Below, in pieces: positions 8,332-17,195 of a DNA stretch of 64,000 bases. The stretch spans positions 1 to 64,000 of the forward strand of contig NZ_LXES01000047.1 of the NCBI RefSeq assembly GCF_001654845.1, given 5' to 3'. Made by a program: the position numbers and the translations under genes. The notes under the pieces were generated by a model. It saw only the letters and a program-made list of their open reading frames with translations. It was not told the DNA's origin and did no database searches. Every line of letters starts with the position of its first letter. The first letter of the stretch is position 1. The DNA comes from Enterobacter soli ATCC BAA-2102. GTDB taxonomy: Bacteria > Pseudomonadota > Gammaproteobacteria > Enterobacterales > Enterobacteriaceae.

Positions 8332-9630
8332 TTAATTATGCGCGCCGTGCAGGTGCTGTGGGCGCGATGGGGTAAACCCCGATTGATAACGCGCGGCACT
8401 TAAATCGTCAAACGGAATCGCCGGTGTACGCCCGGAAATCAGGTCGCTCAACAGCTGGCCCGAACCGCAGGCCATCGTCCAGCCCAGCGTTCCGTGGCCC
8501 GTGTTGGTCCACAGATTTTTAAACGGTGTACGCCCAACGATCGGCGTGCCGTCTGGCGTCATAGGGCGCAGTCCGGTCCAGAATGTCGCCTGCTCAACAA
8601 AGCCGCCACGCGGGAACAGATCGCCCACCACCATCTCCAGCGTTTCACGACGAGGCTGTAACAGCTCCGTGTTAAAGCCCACGATTTCGGCCATTCCGCC
8701 CACGCGAATACGGTTGTCAAAACGGGTGATCGCAATCTTGTAGGTTTCATCAAGAATAGTTGATACCGGCGCGCCGCTTTCCTCTTTGACCGGAATGGTC
8801 AGCGAGTAGCCTTTCAGCGGATAGACCGGAATATCAAGAATGCCTTTCAGCATCGCGGTGGAGTACGAGCCAAACGCCATGACGTAAGCATCAGCTTTAA
8901 TCACTTCGTCACCGCACTTCACGCCGTAGATATTTTCACCTTCTGACAGCAGCTTATCAACGGAGGTGTTAAAGCGGAATTTCACCCCTGCCTGTTCGCA
9001 CATCGCGGCCAGACGCTGAGTAAACAGCTGACAGTCGCCGGTTTCGTCATTCGGCAAACGCAACCCGCCGGTCAGCTTGTGTGCGACTTCAGCCAGCGCC
9101 GGTTCAACCTGCGCCAGCTGGCTGGCTTCCAGCAGCTGATACGGCACGCCGGCGTCTTCTAGCACGGCGATATCCCGCGTGGCGTTTTCGTACTGCTGCG
9201 CGGTACGGAACAGCTGCAACGTGCCGCCCTGACGGCCTTCGTACTCAATACCGGTAGAGGCACGCAGCGCTTTCAGGCAGTCACGGCTGTATTCCGCCAG
9301 GCGAACCATACGGCCTTTGTTTTCCATGTAATGGCGGGTGTCGCAGTTGCGCAGCATCTGCCACATCCACTTGAGCTGGAATTGCGAGCCATCAAGGCTA
9401 ATCGCCAGCGGCGCATGGCGCTGGAACATCCATTTGATCGCCTTCAGCGGCACACCCGGAGCGGCCCACGGTGCTGCATAGCCCGGAGAGATCTGTCCGG
9501 CGTTCGCCGCACTGGTTTCCAGTGCCGGGCCGGGTTCCCTGTCGATAACGGTAACGTCATGTCCCGCCTGACTTAAATACCAGGCGCTGGTTACCCCAAC
9601 GACACCACTTCCCAGTATGACAACACGCAT
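8332..9630 (-). CDS. dadA: DadA, D-amino acid dehydrogenase small subunit
   Basis: Membrane-associated FAD enzyme that deaminates D-alanine to pyruvate and passes electrons to the respiratory chain. 432 aa from the ATG at 9630, which has ggag upstream; an in-frame codon at 9651 would add seven residues not usual in the family. The FAD-binding motif is at the very N-terminus (VVILGSGVVGVTSAWYL). DAO-family signatures WTGLRPMTPDGTPIVG and NTGHGTLGWTMACGSG lie at the C-terminal end. First gene of dadAX. Confidence 0.96.
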   Translation of the reverse strand: MRVVILGSGVVGVTSAWYLSQAGHDVTVIDREPGPALETSAANAGQISPGYAAPWAAPGVPLKAIKWMFQRHAPLAISLDGSQFQLKWMWQMLRNCDTRHYMENKGRMVRLAEYSRDCLKALRASTGIEYEGRQGGTLQLFRTAQQYENATRDIAVLEDAGVPYQLLEASQLAQVEPALAEVAHKLTGGLRLPNDETGDCQLFTQRLAAMCEQAGVKFRFNTSVDKLLSEGENIYGVKCGDEVIKADAYVMAFGSYSTAMLKGILDIPVYPLKGYSLTIPVKEESGAPVSTILDETYKIAITRFDNRIRVGGMAEIVGFNTELLQPRRETLEMVVGDLFPRGGFVEQATFWTGLRPMTPDGTPIVGRTPFKNLWTNTGHGTLGWTMACGSGQLLSDLISGRTPAIPFDDLSAARYQSGFTPSRPQHLHGAHN

Positions 9631-9952
9631 AGCCAACTCCATTATGTGCAAAAGAACAATCTTCTAATTACAGATTGATAACCTAGTTGAAAATATTATT
9701 CAACATACGACTTTTTTATGGTGACTTATCTCACATCTTCCCCTGTATACAGGGATAGGGCTTATTTGGGATCTCCTGCTGCGCGTTATTTTTAACCAGC
9801 ATAAAATATTGCAGGGACGGGTTTTTTACCCGTTTCAAAAACGGGAAATCGCAAAGAAAAAATTTCTGCGCCAGCACGCTTTTGAATGCGTTGTTCTATG
9901 CTTGAAAAGAGGCTCTCCAGACAGAGAGAGCACCAACAACGAGGGCGCGCTA
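9631..9952. promoter_or_regulatory. Divergent dadA/ycgB control region with CRP-like site
   Basis: A 322-base gap between divergent dadA and ycgB. The part near dadA is A/T-rich, as expected for Lrp binding. At 9719-9735 lies tggtgacttatctcaca, with ggtga-N6-tcaca matching the CRP core TGTGA-N6-TCACA at nine of ten positions. In E. coli dadAX is activated by CRP and controlled by Lrp, so conservation of that scheme is inferred. I see no extra gene here. Confidence 0.55.
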
Positions 9953-11485
9953 ATGGCTACTATTGATTCCATATCCAAGGGCAGCACACGTCTGAGCGAT
10001 GGACCCGACTGGACCTTTGAGTTGCTGGATGTCTACCTGGCCGAGATCGACCGGGTGGCAAAACTGTATCGCCTGGATACCTACCCCCATCAGATTGAAG
10101 TGATTACCTCCGAACAAATGATGGATGCCTACTCAAGCGTTGGGATGCCTATCAACTATCCGCACTGGTCGTTTGGTAAAAAATTCATTGAAACCGAGCG
10201 GTTGTACAAACACGGACAGCAAGGGCTGGCGTATGAAATCGTCATTAACTCCAACCCGTGTATCGCTTATCTGATGGAAGAGAACACCATTACCATGCAG
10301 GCACTGGTTATGGCCCATGCCTGCTACGGGCATAACTCGTTTTTCAAGAATAACTATCTTTTCCGCAGCTGGACGGATGCCAGCTCGATAGTCGACTATT
10401 TGATTTTCGCCCGTAAATACATCACCGAATGCGAAGAACGCTATGGGGTAGATGAAGTTGAGAAATTGCTCGACTCCTGCCACGCGCTGATGAACTACGG
10501 GGTGGATCGTTACAAACGTCCGCAGAAGATCTCTTTGCAGGAGGAGAAAGCCCGGCAGAAAAGCCGTGAAGAATATCTGCAAAGCCAGGTGAATATGCTG
10601 TGGCGTACCCTGCCGAAACGTGAAGAAGAGAAAACGGTGACGGAGGCGCGCCGTTATCCATCTGAGCCGCAGGAGAACCTGCTCTACTTTATGGAGAAAA
10701 ACGCGCCGCTGCTGGAACCGTGGCAGCGTGAGATCCTGCGCATTGTGCGCAAGGTGAGCCAGTATTTCTATCCGCAAAAACAGACCCAGGTAATGAACGA
10801 AGGCTGGGCCACCTTCTGGCACTACACCATCCTTAACCATCTGTACGATGAAGGGAAAGTCACCGAGCGGTTTATGATGGAATTCCTGCACAGCCACACC
10901 AATGTGGTGTTCCAGCCGCCGTACAACAGCCCGTGGTACAGCGGTATTAACCCATATGCGCTCGGCTTTGCGATGTTCCAGGACATTAAACGTATTTGCC
11001 AGTCACCAACGGAAGAAGACAAATACTGGTTCCCGGATATCGCCGGCTCTGACTGGCTGCAAACACTGCATTTTGCGATGCGTGACTTTAAGGACGAGAG
11101 TTTTATCAGCCAGTTTATGTCGCCGAAGATCATGCGTGACTTCCGCTTCTTTACCGTACTGGATGATGACCGGAATAATTATCTGGAAATTTCCGCTATC
11201 CATAACGAAGAGGGATACCGCGAGATCCGCTCCCGCCTCTCTTCCCAGTACAACCTGAGCAACCTCGAACCAAACATCCAGGTGTGGAATGTGGATTTAC
11301 GCGGCGACCGCTCGCTGACGCTGCGCTACATTCCGCATAACCGCGCGCCGCTGGATAAAGGCCGCAAAGAGGTGCTGAAACATGTGCACCGCCTGTGGGG
11401 GTTTGACGTGTTGCTGGAGCAGCAGAACGAAGACGGTAGCGTGGAGCTGCTGGAACGCTGCCCGGCACGGTTAAATACGCTGTAG
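9953..11485 (+). CDS. ycgB: YcgB, SpoVR-family protein
   Basis: Cytoplasmic protein of the SpoVR family, named for a Bacillus spore-cortex gene; its biochemical role in Gram-negatives is unclear and E. coli expresses it in stationary phase. 510 aa from the ATG at 9953, which has gagg upstream. A 48-codon upstream extension is open but carries no family resemblance. Typical stretches are NEGWATFWHYTILNHLYDEG (a possible metal-binding HEx-like region), HTNVVFQPPYNSPWYSGINP and the C-terminal LRYIPHNRAPL. It is not next to its usual functional partners (PrkA, YeaH). Confidence 0.93.
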   Translation: MATIDSISKGSTRLSDGPDWTFELLDVYLAEIDRVAKLYRLDTYPHQIEVITSEQMMDAYSSVGMPINYPHWSFGKKFIETERLYKHGQQGLAYEIVINSNPCIAYLMEENTITMQALVMAHACYGHNSFFKNNYLFRSWTDASSIVDYLIFARKYITECEERYGVDEVEKLLDSCHALMNYGVDRYKRPQKISLQEEKARQKSREEYLQSQVNMLWRTLPKREEEKTVTEARRYPSEPQENLLYFMEKNAPLLEPWQREILRIVRKVSQYFYPQKQTQVMNEGWATFWHYTILNHLYDEGKVTERFMMEFLHSHTNVVFQPPYNSPWYSGINPYALGFAMFQDIKRICQSPTEEDKYWFPDIAGSDWLQTLHFAMRDFKDESFISQFMSPKIMRDFRFFTVLDDDRNNYLEISAIHNEEGYREIRSRLSSQYNLSNLEPNIQVWNVDLRGDRSLTLRYIPHNRAPLDKGRKEVLKHVHRLWGFDVLLEQQNEDGSVELLERCPARLNTL

Positions 11486-11487
11486 TT

Positions 11488-11540
11488 GCCGGGTGGCGGC
11501 TACGGGTTTTGTAGGCCCGGTAAGCGAAGCGCCACCGGGC
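11488..11540. repeat. REP-like element after ycgB
   Basis: gccgggtggcg (11488-11498) faces cgccaccgggc (11530-11540), and an inner unit gcccggtaagcgaagcgcc...accgggc starts near 11514. It shares the motif ggtaagcgaagcgccacc with copies near 14758 and 18302. Confidence 0.55.
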
Positions 11541-11544
11541 GAAA

Positions 11545-11571
11545 AAAAACCTCTCAACTGAGAGGTTTTTT
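11545..11571. terminator. Bidirectional terminator between ycgB and fadR
   Basis: acctctc (11549-11555), loop aact, gagaggt (11560-11566), with an A-run before and a T-run after, so it can stop transcripts from both convergent genes. Confidence 0.88.
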
Positions 11572-11574
11572 ATT

Positions 11575-12294
11575 TTAGCGGCCCTGGATAACCAGGTCGC
11601 CAGGCAACGTTTTCTGCATCCGGTGCCAGATCTCGCCGGAGTCGCGTCCGTAGCGACGCACGGTTTCATAAACCTGATCGTGCATACCTGATGAGCACAG
11701 CTCGCTCAGCTTGTGATAGAACCCCAGCGCCAGGCTACGGGCTTCCGGGTTCGCAAAATAGTGACGACCAATACGGGTGTACAGCCCTTTCATCCCATTG
11801 AGGATCAGTCCGTAAATCGGGTTACCTGATGCGAACGCCAGCCCACGGAATACGTTGTAATCGAGGGTGGCAAAGGCATCGGCATGATCTTCAACCGCTT
11901 TTGCGCTTTCCAGCACTTCCAGCGCGTTATCCGGATGCTGGCGGAACGCCGTACGGATAAAGATGGTGGCAATGTTGGTACGAACGGACAACAGGTTATC
12001 AATCAGCTGCGGCACGCTTTCGTGATCAAGACGCGCGAGCGTTTCAAGAATATTCAGCCCGGACGTTTCCCAGAAGTTGTTTACTTTTGTTGGCTTGCCG
12101 TGCTGAATCGTCAACCAGCCATCACGCGCCAGTCGCTGAAGAACTTCTCGCAACGTGGTACGGGTGACGCCAATCAGTTCAGAGAGTTCGCGTTCAGCAG
12201 GAAGAATTGACCCCGCAGGGAAACGATTATTCCAGATGCTTTCAATGATGTACTCTTCCGCGAAACCCGCCGGGCTCTGCGCCTTAATGACCAT
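11575..12294 (-). CDS. fadR: FadR, fatty-acid metabolism regulator
   Basis: GntR-family dimeric DNA-binding protein. It represses beta-oxidation genes, activates fabA/fabB-type genes and is released from DNA by long-chain acyl-CoA. 239 aa from the ATG at 12294; an in-frame extension to 12399 is not conserved in the family. N-terminal winged helix about 1-72 (AERELSELIGVTRTTLREVLQRL), then the all-helical FadR C-terminal acyl-CoA-binding domain. One of its classical targets, fadD, is in this window with a FadR-like operator at 21317. It is divergent from nhaB. Confidence 0.97.
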   Translation of the reverse strand: MVIKAQSPAGFAEEYIIESIWNNRFPAGSILPAERELSELIGVTRTTLREVLQRLARDGWLTIQHGKPTKVNNFWETSGLNILETLARLDHESVPQLIDNLLSVRTNIATIFIRTAFRQHPDNALEVLESAKAVEDHADAFATLDYNVFRGLAFASGNPIYGLILNGMKGLYTRIGRHYFANPEARSLALGFYHKLSELCSSGMHDQVYETVRRYGRDSGEIWHRMQKTLPGDLVIQGR

Positions 12295-12495
12295 AGTGAG
12301 ATTTCCATTACACAGCTTTAGCAAATTGGACTCATCATACCAGAGGCTAGTACCGGCAGGTAGCGCAGCAGCGCGAGAAAAGAGGGATCGCCGTTTCATT
12401 TTTGTGAAATTTACAATACGGCCTTATTGCCCTCCTGGGTGTTGAATTTGCGTATACTTATGCTTTGGTTGTCTTGATGGAGAGGGAAATCTGTA

Positions 12496-14034
12496 GTGGA
12501 AATCTCATTTGGGCGCGCACTGTGGCGCAATTTTTTAGGCCAGTCACCTGACTGGTACAAACTGGCACTCCTGGTGTTTCTGGTCGTTAACCCTATCATT
12601 TTTATCGTCAGCCCCTTTTTTGCCGGGTGGCTGCTGGTTGCAGAATTCATCTTCACTCTGGCAATGGCACTGAAATGCTATCCATTACTGCCTGGCGGCT
12701 TGCTGGCATTTGAAGCGGTGGTCATCGGTATGACCAGTGCCGAACATGTAAAAGAAGAGCTGGCATCGAATCTTGAAGTGCTTCTGCTGCTGATGTTTAT
12801 GGTGGCTGGCATCTATTTCATGAAACAGCTTCTGCTGTTTATTTTCACGCGCCTGCTGTTGAGCATTCCTTCGAAAACGCTGCTCTCGCTCGCCTTCTGC
12901 CTTGCCGCAGCCTTCCTGTCTGCGTTTCTCGATGCCTTAACGGTGGTCGCGGTAGTGATAAGCGTGGCGGTCGGTTTTTACGGTATCTACCACCGGGTTG
13001 CCTCATCCCGCCAGGGCGATGATCTCCAGGACGACAGCCACATTGACGCACATAATCGTGTGGTGCTGGAGCAGTTCCGCGCCTTCCTGCGCAGCCTGAT
13101 GATGCACGCCGGTGTCGGTACCGCGTTGGGCGGCGTAATGACCATGGTCGGTGAACCGCAAAACCTGATCATCGCGAAAGCCGCAGGCTGGCATTTCGGC
13201 GAGTTCTTCATGCGCATGGCGCCTGTCAGCGTACCGGTGCTTTTCTGCGGCCTGGCCACCTGTATTCTGGTCGAGAAATTCAGCGTCTTTGGTTATGGCG
13301 CAAAACTCCCGGAACCGGTACTTCAGGAGTTACGCAAATTTGACCAGCAGAGTCGCAGCCAGCGCACCCGGCAGGAAACATTGCGCCTTATCGCCCAAGG
13401 GATTATCGGCGTATGGCTTATCGCCGCACTGGCGTTCCATCTCGCGGAAGTGGGCTTAATCGGCCTGTCGGTGATTATTCTGGCCACGTCGTTTACCGGC
13501 GTGACAGACGAACATGCTATCGGCAAAGCGTTTACCGAAGCCCTGCCGTTTACCGCACTGCTGGCGGTATTTTTCGCGGTTGTGGCGGTCATTATTGACC
13601 AGCAGCTGTTCTCACCGATTATCGCCTTTGTGCTCCAGGCAGCCCCTGATTCGCAGCTGACGCTCTTCTACCTGTTTAACGGCCTGTTGTCGTCTATTTC
13701 GGATAACGTCTTTGTCGGCACCGTTTATATCAATGAAGCAAAAGCCGCGATGGAACATGGCGCTATCAGCGCCGGGCAGTTTGAACTGCTTGCGGTCGCG
13801 ATTAATACCGGGACAAATCTGCCTTCCGTCGCGACACCGAATGGACAGGCGGCCTTTTTATTCCTGCTGACGTCTGCCCTCGCCCCACTCATACGACTTT
13901 CTTATGGAAGAATGGTATGGATGGCGCTGCCATATACGCTGGTGCTGACACTCGTGGGATTGCTTTGCGTCAAAATTACCCTCATTCCCTATACGCACTG
14001 GTTGCTACAAGCAGGTATACTTGCGGCGCAGTAA
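12496..14034 (+). CDS. nhaB: NhaB, Na+/H+ antiporter
   Basis: Inner-membrane antiporter that exports sodium in exchange for protons, with NhaA the main sodium defence. 512 aa, about twelve transmembrane segments. The N-terminus MEISFGRALWRNFLGQSPDW and FLDALTVVAVVISVAVGFYG match the family. GTG start at 12496, with agaggga upstream. It is divergent from fadR and followed by dsbB, the same order as in E. coli. Confidence 0.96.
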   Translation: MEISFGRALWRNFLGQSPDWYKLALLVFLVVNPIIFIVSPFFAGWLLVAEFIFTLAMALKCYPLLPGGLLAFEAVVIGMTSAEHVKEELASNLEVLLLLMFMVAGIYFMKQLLLFIFTRLLLSIPSKTLLSLAFCLAAAFLSAFLDALTVVAVVISVAVGFYGIYHRVASSRQGDDLQDDSHIDAHNRVVLEQFRAFLRSLMMHAGVGTALGGVMTMVGEPQNLIIAKAAGWHFGEFFMRMAPVSVPVLFCGLATCILVEKFSVFGYGAKLPEPVLQELRKFDQQSRSQRTRQETLRLIAQGIIGVWLIAALAFHLAEVGLIGLSVIILATSFTGVTDEHAIGKAFTEALPFTALLAVFFAVVAVIIDQQLFSPIIAFVLQAAPDSQLTLFYLFNGLLSSISDNVFVGTVYINEAKAAMEHGAISAGQFELLAVAINTGTNLPSVATPNGQAAFLFLLTSALAPLIRLSYGRMVWMALPYTLVLTLVGLLCVKITLIPYTHWLLQAGILAAQ

Positions 14035-14177
14035 ATCAGGCATATCGGGCAGTTCGCTGCCCGTTTGCGTTTTCGCATGATAAACATCCGATTACGCTTT
14101 AATTCGCAAGGCACAGGTGGCGCAAGGAACGAATTCGTTTACACTGCGCTTTCTAAGCATGTTCCAGGGAAATGATT

Positions 14178-14708
14178 ATGTTGAGATTTTTAAACCAGTG
14201 CTCTCGCGGTCGCGGAGCGTGGTTGTTGATGGCCCTGACCGCCTTTGCGCTGGAAATGGTCGCTTTGTGGTTCCAGCATGTTATGGGGCTTAAGCCTTGT
14301 GTGCTGTGTATCTACGAGCGTTGCGCACTGTTCGGCATTATGGGTGCGGGTCTGGTTGGGGCGATTGCGCCAAAATCCCCGCTTCGCTATGCCGGCCTCG
14401 CCATCTGGATTTACAGCGCCTGGAAAGGCATTGAGCTGTCCTGGCAGCACACCATGATGCAGCTGCATCCGTCACCGTTTATGACCTGTGATTTTGCCGC
14501 CCGCTTCCCGAGCTGGCTGCCGCTGGATAAATGGTTGCCACAGGTGTTCGTGGCGTCCGGTGACTGTTCTGTGCGTCAGTGGGAATTCCTGACACTGGAG
14601 ATGCCTCAGTGGCTGGTAGGGATTTTTGTGGCTTACTTTGTGGTAGCGCTGCTGGTGCTGATTGCTCAGCCGTTCAAACCGAAGAAACGTGATTTGTTTG
14701 GGCGCTAA
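14178..14708 (+). CDS. dsbB: DsbB, disulfide-bond formation quinone reductase
   Basis: Inner-membrane protein that reoxidises DsbA and hands electrons to quinone. 176 aa from the second ATG (14178), which has aggga at proper spacing; the ATG at 14172 is too close to that site. Four transmembrane helices. Both redox pairs are intact: Cys41/Cys44 (CVLC) in the first periplasmic loop and Cys104/Cys130 in the second. Confidence 0.96.
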   Translation: MLRFLNQCSRGRGAWLLMALTAFALEMVALWFQHVMGLKPCVLCIYERCALFGIMGAGLVGAIAPKSPLRYAGLAIWIYSAWKGIELSWQHTMMQLHPSPFMTCDFAARFPSWLPLDKWLPQVFVASGDCSVRQWEFLTLEMPQWLVGIFVAYFVVALLVLIAQPFKPKKRDLFGR

Positions 14709-14752
14709 TTTGCCCAGCGGCGCTTCGCTTACATGGGCCTACGGTTTTGTAG

Positions 14753-14778
14753 GTCGGGTAAGCGCAGCGCTACCCGAC
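14753..14778. repeat. REP-like element after dsbB
   Basis: gtcgggta (14753-14760) and tacccgac (14771-14778) with agcgcagcgc between. It belongs to the same family as the elements near 11514 and 18298 (ggtaagcgNagcgcYacc). A related half unit, agcggcgcttcgctta, lies just upstream at about 14716. Confidence 0.6.
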
Positions 14779-14794
14779 ACAGCACACCACATAA

Positions 14795-14817
14795 AAAAAC
14801 CCGCCTCGGCGGGTTTT
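14795..14817. terminator. Bidirectional terminator between dsbB and ycgN
   Basis: aacccgcc, loop tc, ggcgggtt with an A-run before and tttt after, between convergent genes. Confidence 0.85.
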
Positions 14818-14823
14818 CTCGTA

Positions 14824-15264
14824 TCAACGGTTGGGATGATTCATGATGTGGTCTTCCCAGTCCCGCACCTCTGACTCTTTCACCGCAATATGACGCACGG
14901 AAATACGCTCGCCGTGCATCGCCGCTTTTGACCCCGTCAGCAACGGATGCCACTTCGGCAGAGCCTGCCCTTCCGCCAACAGACGATAGGCGCAGGTATG
15001 CGGCAGCCATTCGAAAGTTGGCAGGTTATCACGGGTTAACTTGATGCAGTCCGGCTCGAACTCGAAGCGACGTTCATAATTGCGGCACTGGCAGGTTTTA
15101 ATGTTCAGCTGTTTGCAGGCAACGTTGGTGAAATAGATCTCGTCTGAGTCTTCATCCATCAGCTTATGCAGGCAGCACTGCCCGCAGCCATCGCACAACG
15201 ATTCCCACTCCTCGTCGGTCATTTCGTCGAGAGTTTTGCTTTGCCAGAAAGGAATGTCGTTCAT
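14824..15264 (-). CDS. ycgN: YcgN, UPF0260 cysteine-cluster protein
   Basis: Conserved cytoplasmic protein of unknown function, UPF0260/YkgJ-type. 147 aa from the ATG at 15264, giving MNDIPFWQ; a GTG at 15276 would add four residues, and neither has a strong ribosome-binding site. The N-terminal cluster CDGCGQCC, plus later cysteines in VACKQLNIKTCQCRNYERR, look like a zinc or iron-sulfur binding set. It starts the minus-strand run ycgN, ycgM, ycgL in E. coli order. Confidence 0.92.
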   Translation of the reverse strand: MNDIPFWQSKTLDEMTDEEWESLCDGCGQCCLHKLMDEDSDEIYFTNVACKQLNIKTCQCRNYERRFEFEPDCIKLTRDNLPTFEWLPHTCAYRLLAEGQALPKWHPLLTGSKAAMHGERISVRHIAVKESEVRDWEDHIMNHPNR

Positions 15265-15357
15265 CAGGATGTCCACACGTCAAAAGAAAGCGCACCTTAT
15301 AACGAGTCTGGCACGTTGATGCAAGTTTTGCCGCCCGAAGAAGGCGGCAAGTTGCTT

Positions 15358-16017
15358 TTACAGCACGCGGGTTTTCAGCGACTGGCCGTTAAAACTCACT
15401 TCCAGTTCGTCACCGCTGTTAAGCGGGCCAACACCTTCTGGCGTACCGGTCAGGATCACATCTCCCGGTTTCAGGGTGAAGAAACGGCTCATATAGGCAA
15501 TCAGCGGCAGGATCTTGTGGATCATATCGGCAGTGGTACCTTGCTGGCGGAATTCACCGTTAACCTTCAGGTAAAGTGGCGTATCCTGCGGGTCAGCAGT
15601 GAACTCGCCCACTGGCACAAAACCGGAGATCGGGCAGGAATTATCAAACCCTTTGGCCTTTTCCCACGGCTGCCCGGCTTTTTTCATTTTGCCCTGCACA
15701 TCACGCAGCGTGAGGTCCAGCGCAACGCCGTAGCCAGCAATCGCTTTTTGCACGTGCTCTTCAGAGGCCTGACGCAGGGTTGCGCCAATCAGTACGGCCA
15801 GCTCCACTTCGTGATGAACTGAACCTAACCCCTGTGGCAACGCCAGCGGCTGGCGAATGTCGCAAAGCGCAGTTTCCGGTTTAATGAACAGCACCGGCTC
15901 GTCTGGCGTGGCACTGCCCATTTCCTGAATGTGTTTCGCATAATTGCTGCCAACGCAGACAACTTTGCTGACGGGATAATCCAGTAATGCACCTTGCCAG
16001 TTATGATGTTGATACAT
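15358..16017 (-). CDS. ycgM: YcgM, fumarylacetoacetate hydrolase family protein
   Basis: FAH-fold protein close to mitochondrial FAHD1, a group acting on acylpyruvates or oxaloacetate. 219 aa. Divalent-metal ligands fit Glu70, Glu72 (HHEVEL) and Asp101 (ALDLTLRD), and the family signature GDVILTGTPEGVGPL is near the C-terminus. The actual substrate in this organism is not shown by sequence. Confidence 0.93.
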   Translation of the reverse strand: MYQHHNWQGALLDYPVSKVVCVGSNYAKHIQEMGSATPDEPVLFIKPETALCDIRQPLALPQGLGSVHHEVELAVLIGATLRQASEEHVQKAIAGYGVALDLTLRDVQGKMKKAGQPWEKAKGFDNSCPISGFVPVGEFTADPQDTPLYLKVNGEFRQQGTTADMIHKILPLIAYMSRFFTLKPGDVILTGTPEGVGPLNSGDELEVSFNGQSLKTRVL

Positions 16018-16064
16018 TTACGACCCCTAAACGGTTGATGTGTTGTTCCCGGGCCTACCCGGGA

Positions 16065-16340
16065 CTATTTCTTTCCGTTCACCTCAAGATGCTGTTTTAA
16101 TAAATTCTCGGGTGGTGGCGGAAGCTGTAAATAATAGCCCTGTTCAGCTAATGCTGATTTCACTTTTTCCAGATCGGCATTAACCAGTTTCTTTCGCCCA
16201 TCCAGCGGCAACAGCATCGCCAGCTGCGGACGGCCGAAGCTTTTCATTAATTCTTCAGGCACGCGGGAGAAATCGTCTTTCTTTTCGACATAAAGGTAGG
16301 TCTGGTCGCGGCTGGTACTTCTGTAGATCACACAAAACAT
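16065..16340 (-). CDS. ycgL: YcgL, small conserved protein
   Basis: Small cytoplasmic protein of the YcgL family, function unknown. 91 aa from the ATG at 16340, starting MFCVIYRSTSRDQTYLYVEK. The frame continues open to 16505, but those codons lack family resemblance and overlap the minC start on the other strand. YFVEKKDD-type and LLPLDGRKKLVNAD stretches are conserved. It is divergent from minC, and its upstream region holds the minC promoter. Confidence 0.9.
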   Translation of the reverse strand: MFCVIYRSTSRDQTYLYVEKKDDFSRVPEELMKSFGRPQLAMLLPLDGRKKLVNADLEKVKSALAEQGYYLQLPPPPENLLKQHLEVNGKK

Positions 16341-16464
16341 GTTTTTACTCTGAATTCTCGGGTGGTTGCTTGCCTCAATATACTCCTGACTATAACATGC
16401 CTGATACTCTTCGGAATATCGCAACGACTGCGTTGTGGTTAATAGCAAATTGAGTAAGGCCAGG

Positions 16465-17172
16465 ATGTCAAACACGCCCATCGAGCTTAAAGGCAGTAGC
16501 TTCACCTTATCAGTGGTTCATTTGCATGATGCAAAACCCGAGGTTATTCGTCAGGCGTTAGAAGACAAAATCGCGCAGGCTCCCGCTTTTCTGAAGCACG
16601 CCCCCGTCGTCGTCAATGTCAGCGGTCTTGATGCCCCTGTTAACTGGAAACTTCTCCAGCAGGCAGTGTCATCGACCGGGCTGCGCATTGTCGGCATCAG
16701 CGGTTGCAAAGATGCCGAACTGAAAGCCGACATTGACCGCGCAGGGCTGCCCATTCTGACGGAAGGCAAAGAAAAAGCCCCACGTCCGGCACCTGTTGCC
16801 GTGCAACCCCCCCCGCCGCCGGTGCAGAACGTTACACCTGTCACAAAAACGCGATTGATTGATGTGCCGGTTCGTTCCGGTCAGCGGATTTATGCACCAA
16901 ACTGTGATCTGATTGTTACAAGCCACGTCAGCGCCGGTGCAGAACTCATTGCGGATGGCAATATTCACGTCTACGGTATGATGCGTGGGCGTGCGCTTGC
17001 AGGTGCAAGTGGCGATCGGGATGCACAAATATTTTGTACTCACCTGACGGCGGAACTGGTTTCCATCGCAGGTGAATATTGGCTGAGCGACAAGATCCCA
17101 GCCGAATTTTATGGCAAAGCGGCTCGTCTGCGACTGGCAGACGACGCGTTGACCGTTCAACCGTTGAATTGA
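16465..17172 (+). CDS. minC: MinC, septum-site inhibitor
   Basis: Blocks FtsZ polymerisation away from midcell; recruited to the membrane by MinD and kept polar by MinE oscillation. 235 aa from the ATG at 16465 (MSNTPIELKG). An N-terminal FtsZ-inhibiting domain to about residue 100, a Pro-rich linker around 108-122 including PPPPPV, then the C-terminal beta-helix that dimerises and binds MinD (VRSGQRIYAP, GAELIADGNIHVYGMMRGRA). The linker is a few residues longer than in E. coli. First gene of minCDE. Confidence 0.97.
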   Translation: MSNTPIELKGSSFTLSVVHLHDAKPEVIRQALEDKIAQAPAFLKHAPVVVNVSGLDAPVNWKLLQQAVSSTGLRIVGISGCKDAELKADIDRAGLPILTEGKEKAPRPAPVAVQPPPPPVQNVTPVTKTRLIDVPVRSGQRIYAPNCDLIVTSHVSAGAELIADGNIHVYGMMRGRALAGASGDRDAQIFCTHLTAELVSIAGEYWLSDKIPAEFYGKAARLRLADDALTVQPLN

Positions 17173-17195
17173 TCCCTTTTTAACAAGGAATTTCT

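Noticed and set aside
10133..10897. 254-codon minus-strand frame inside ycgB
   Set aside because: Antisense to a conserved SpoVR-family gene and without its own start signals.
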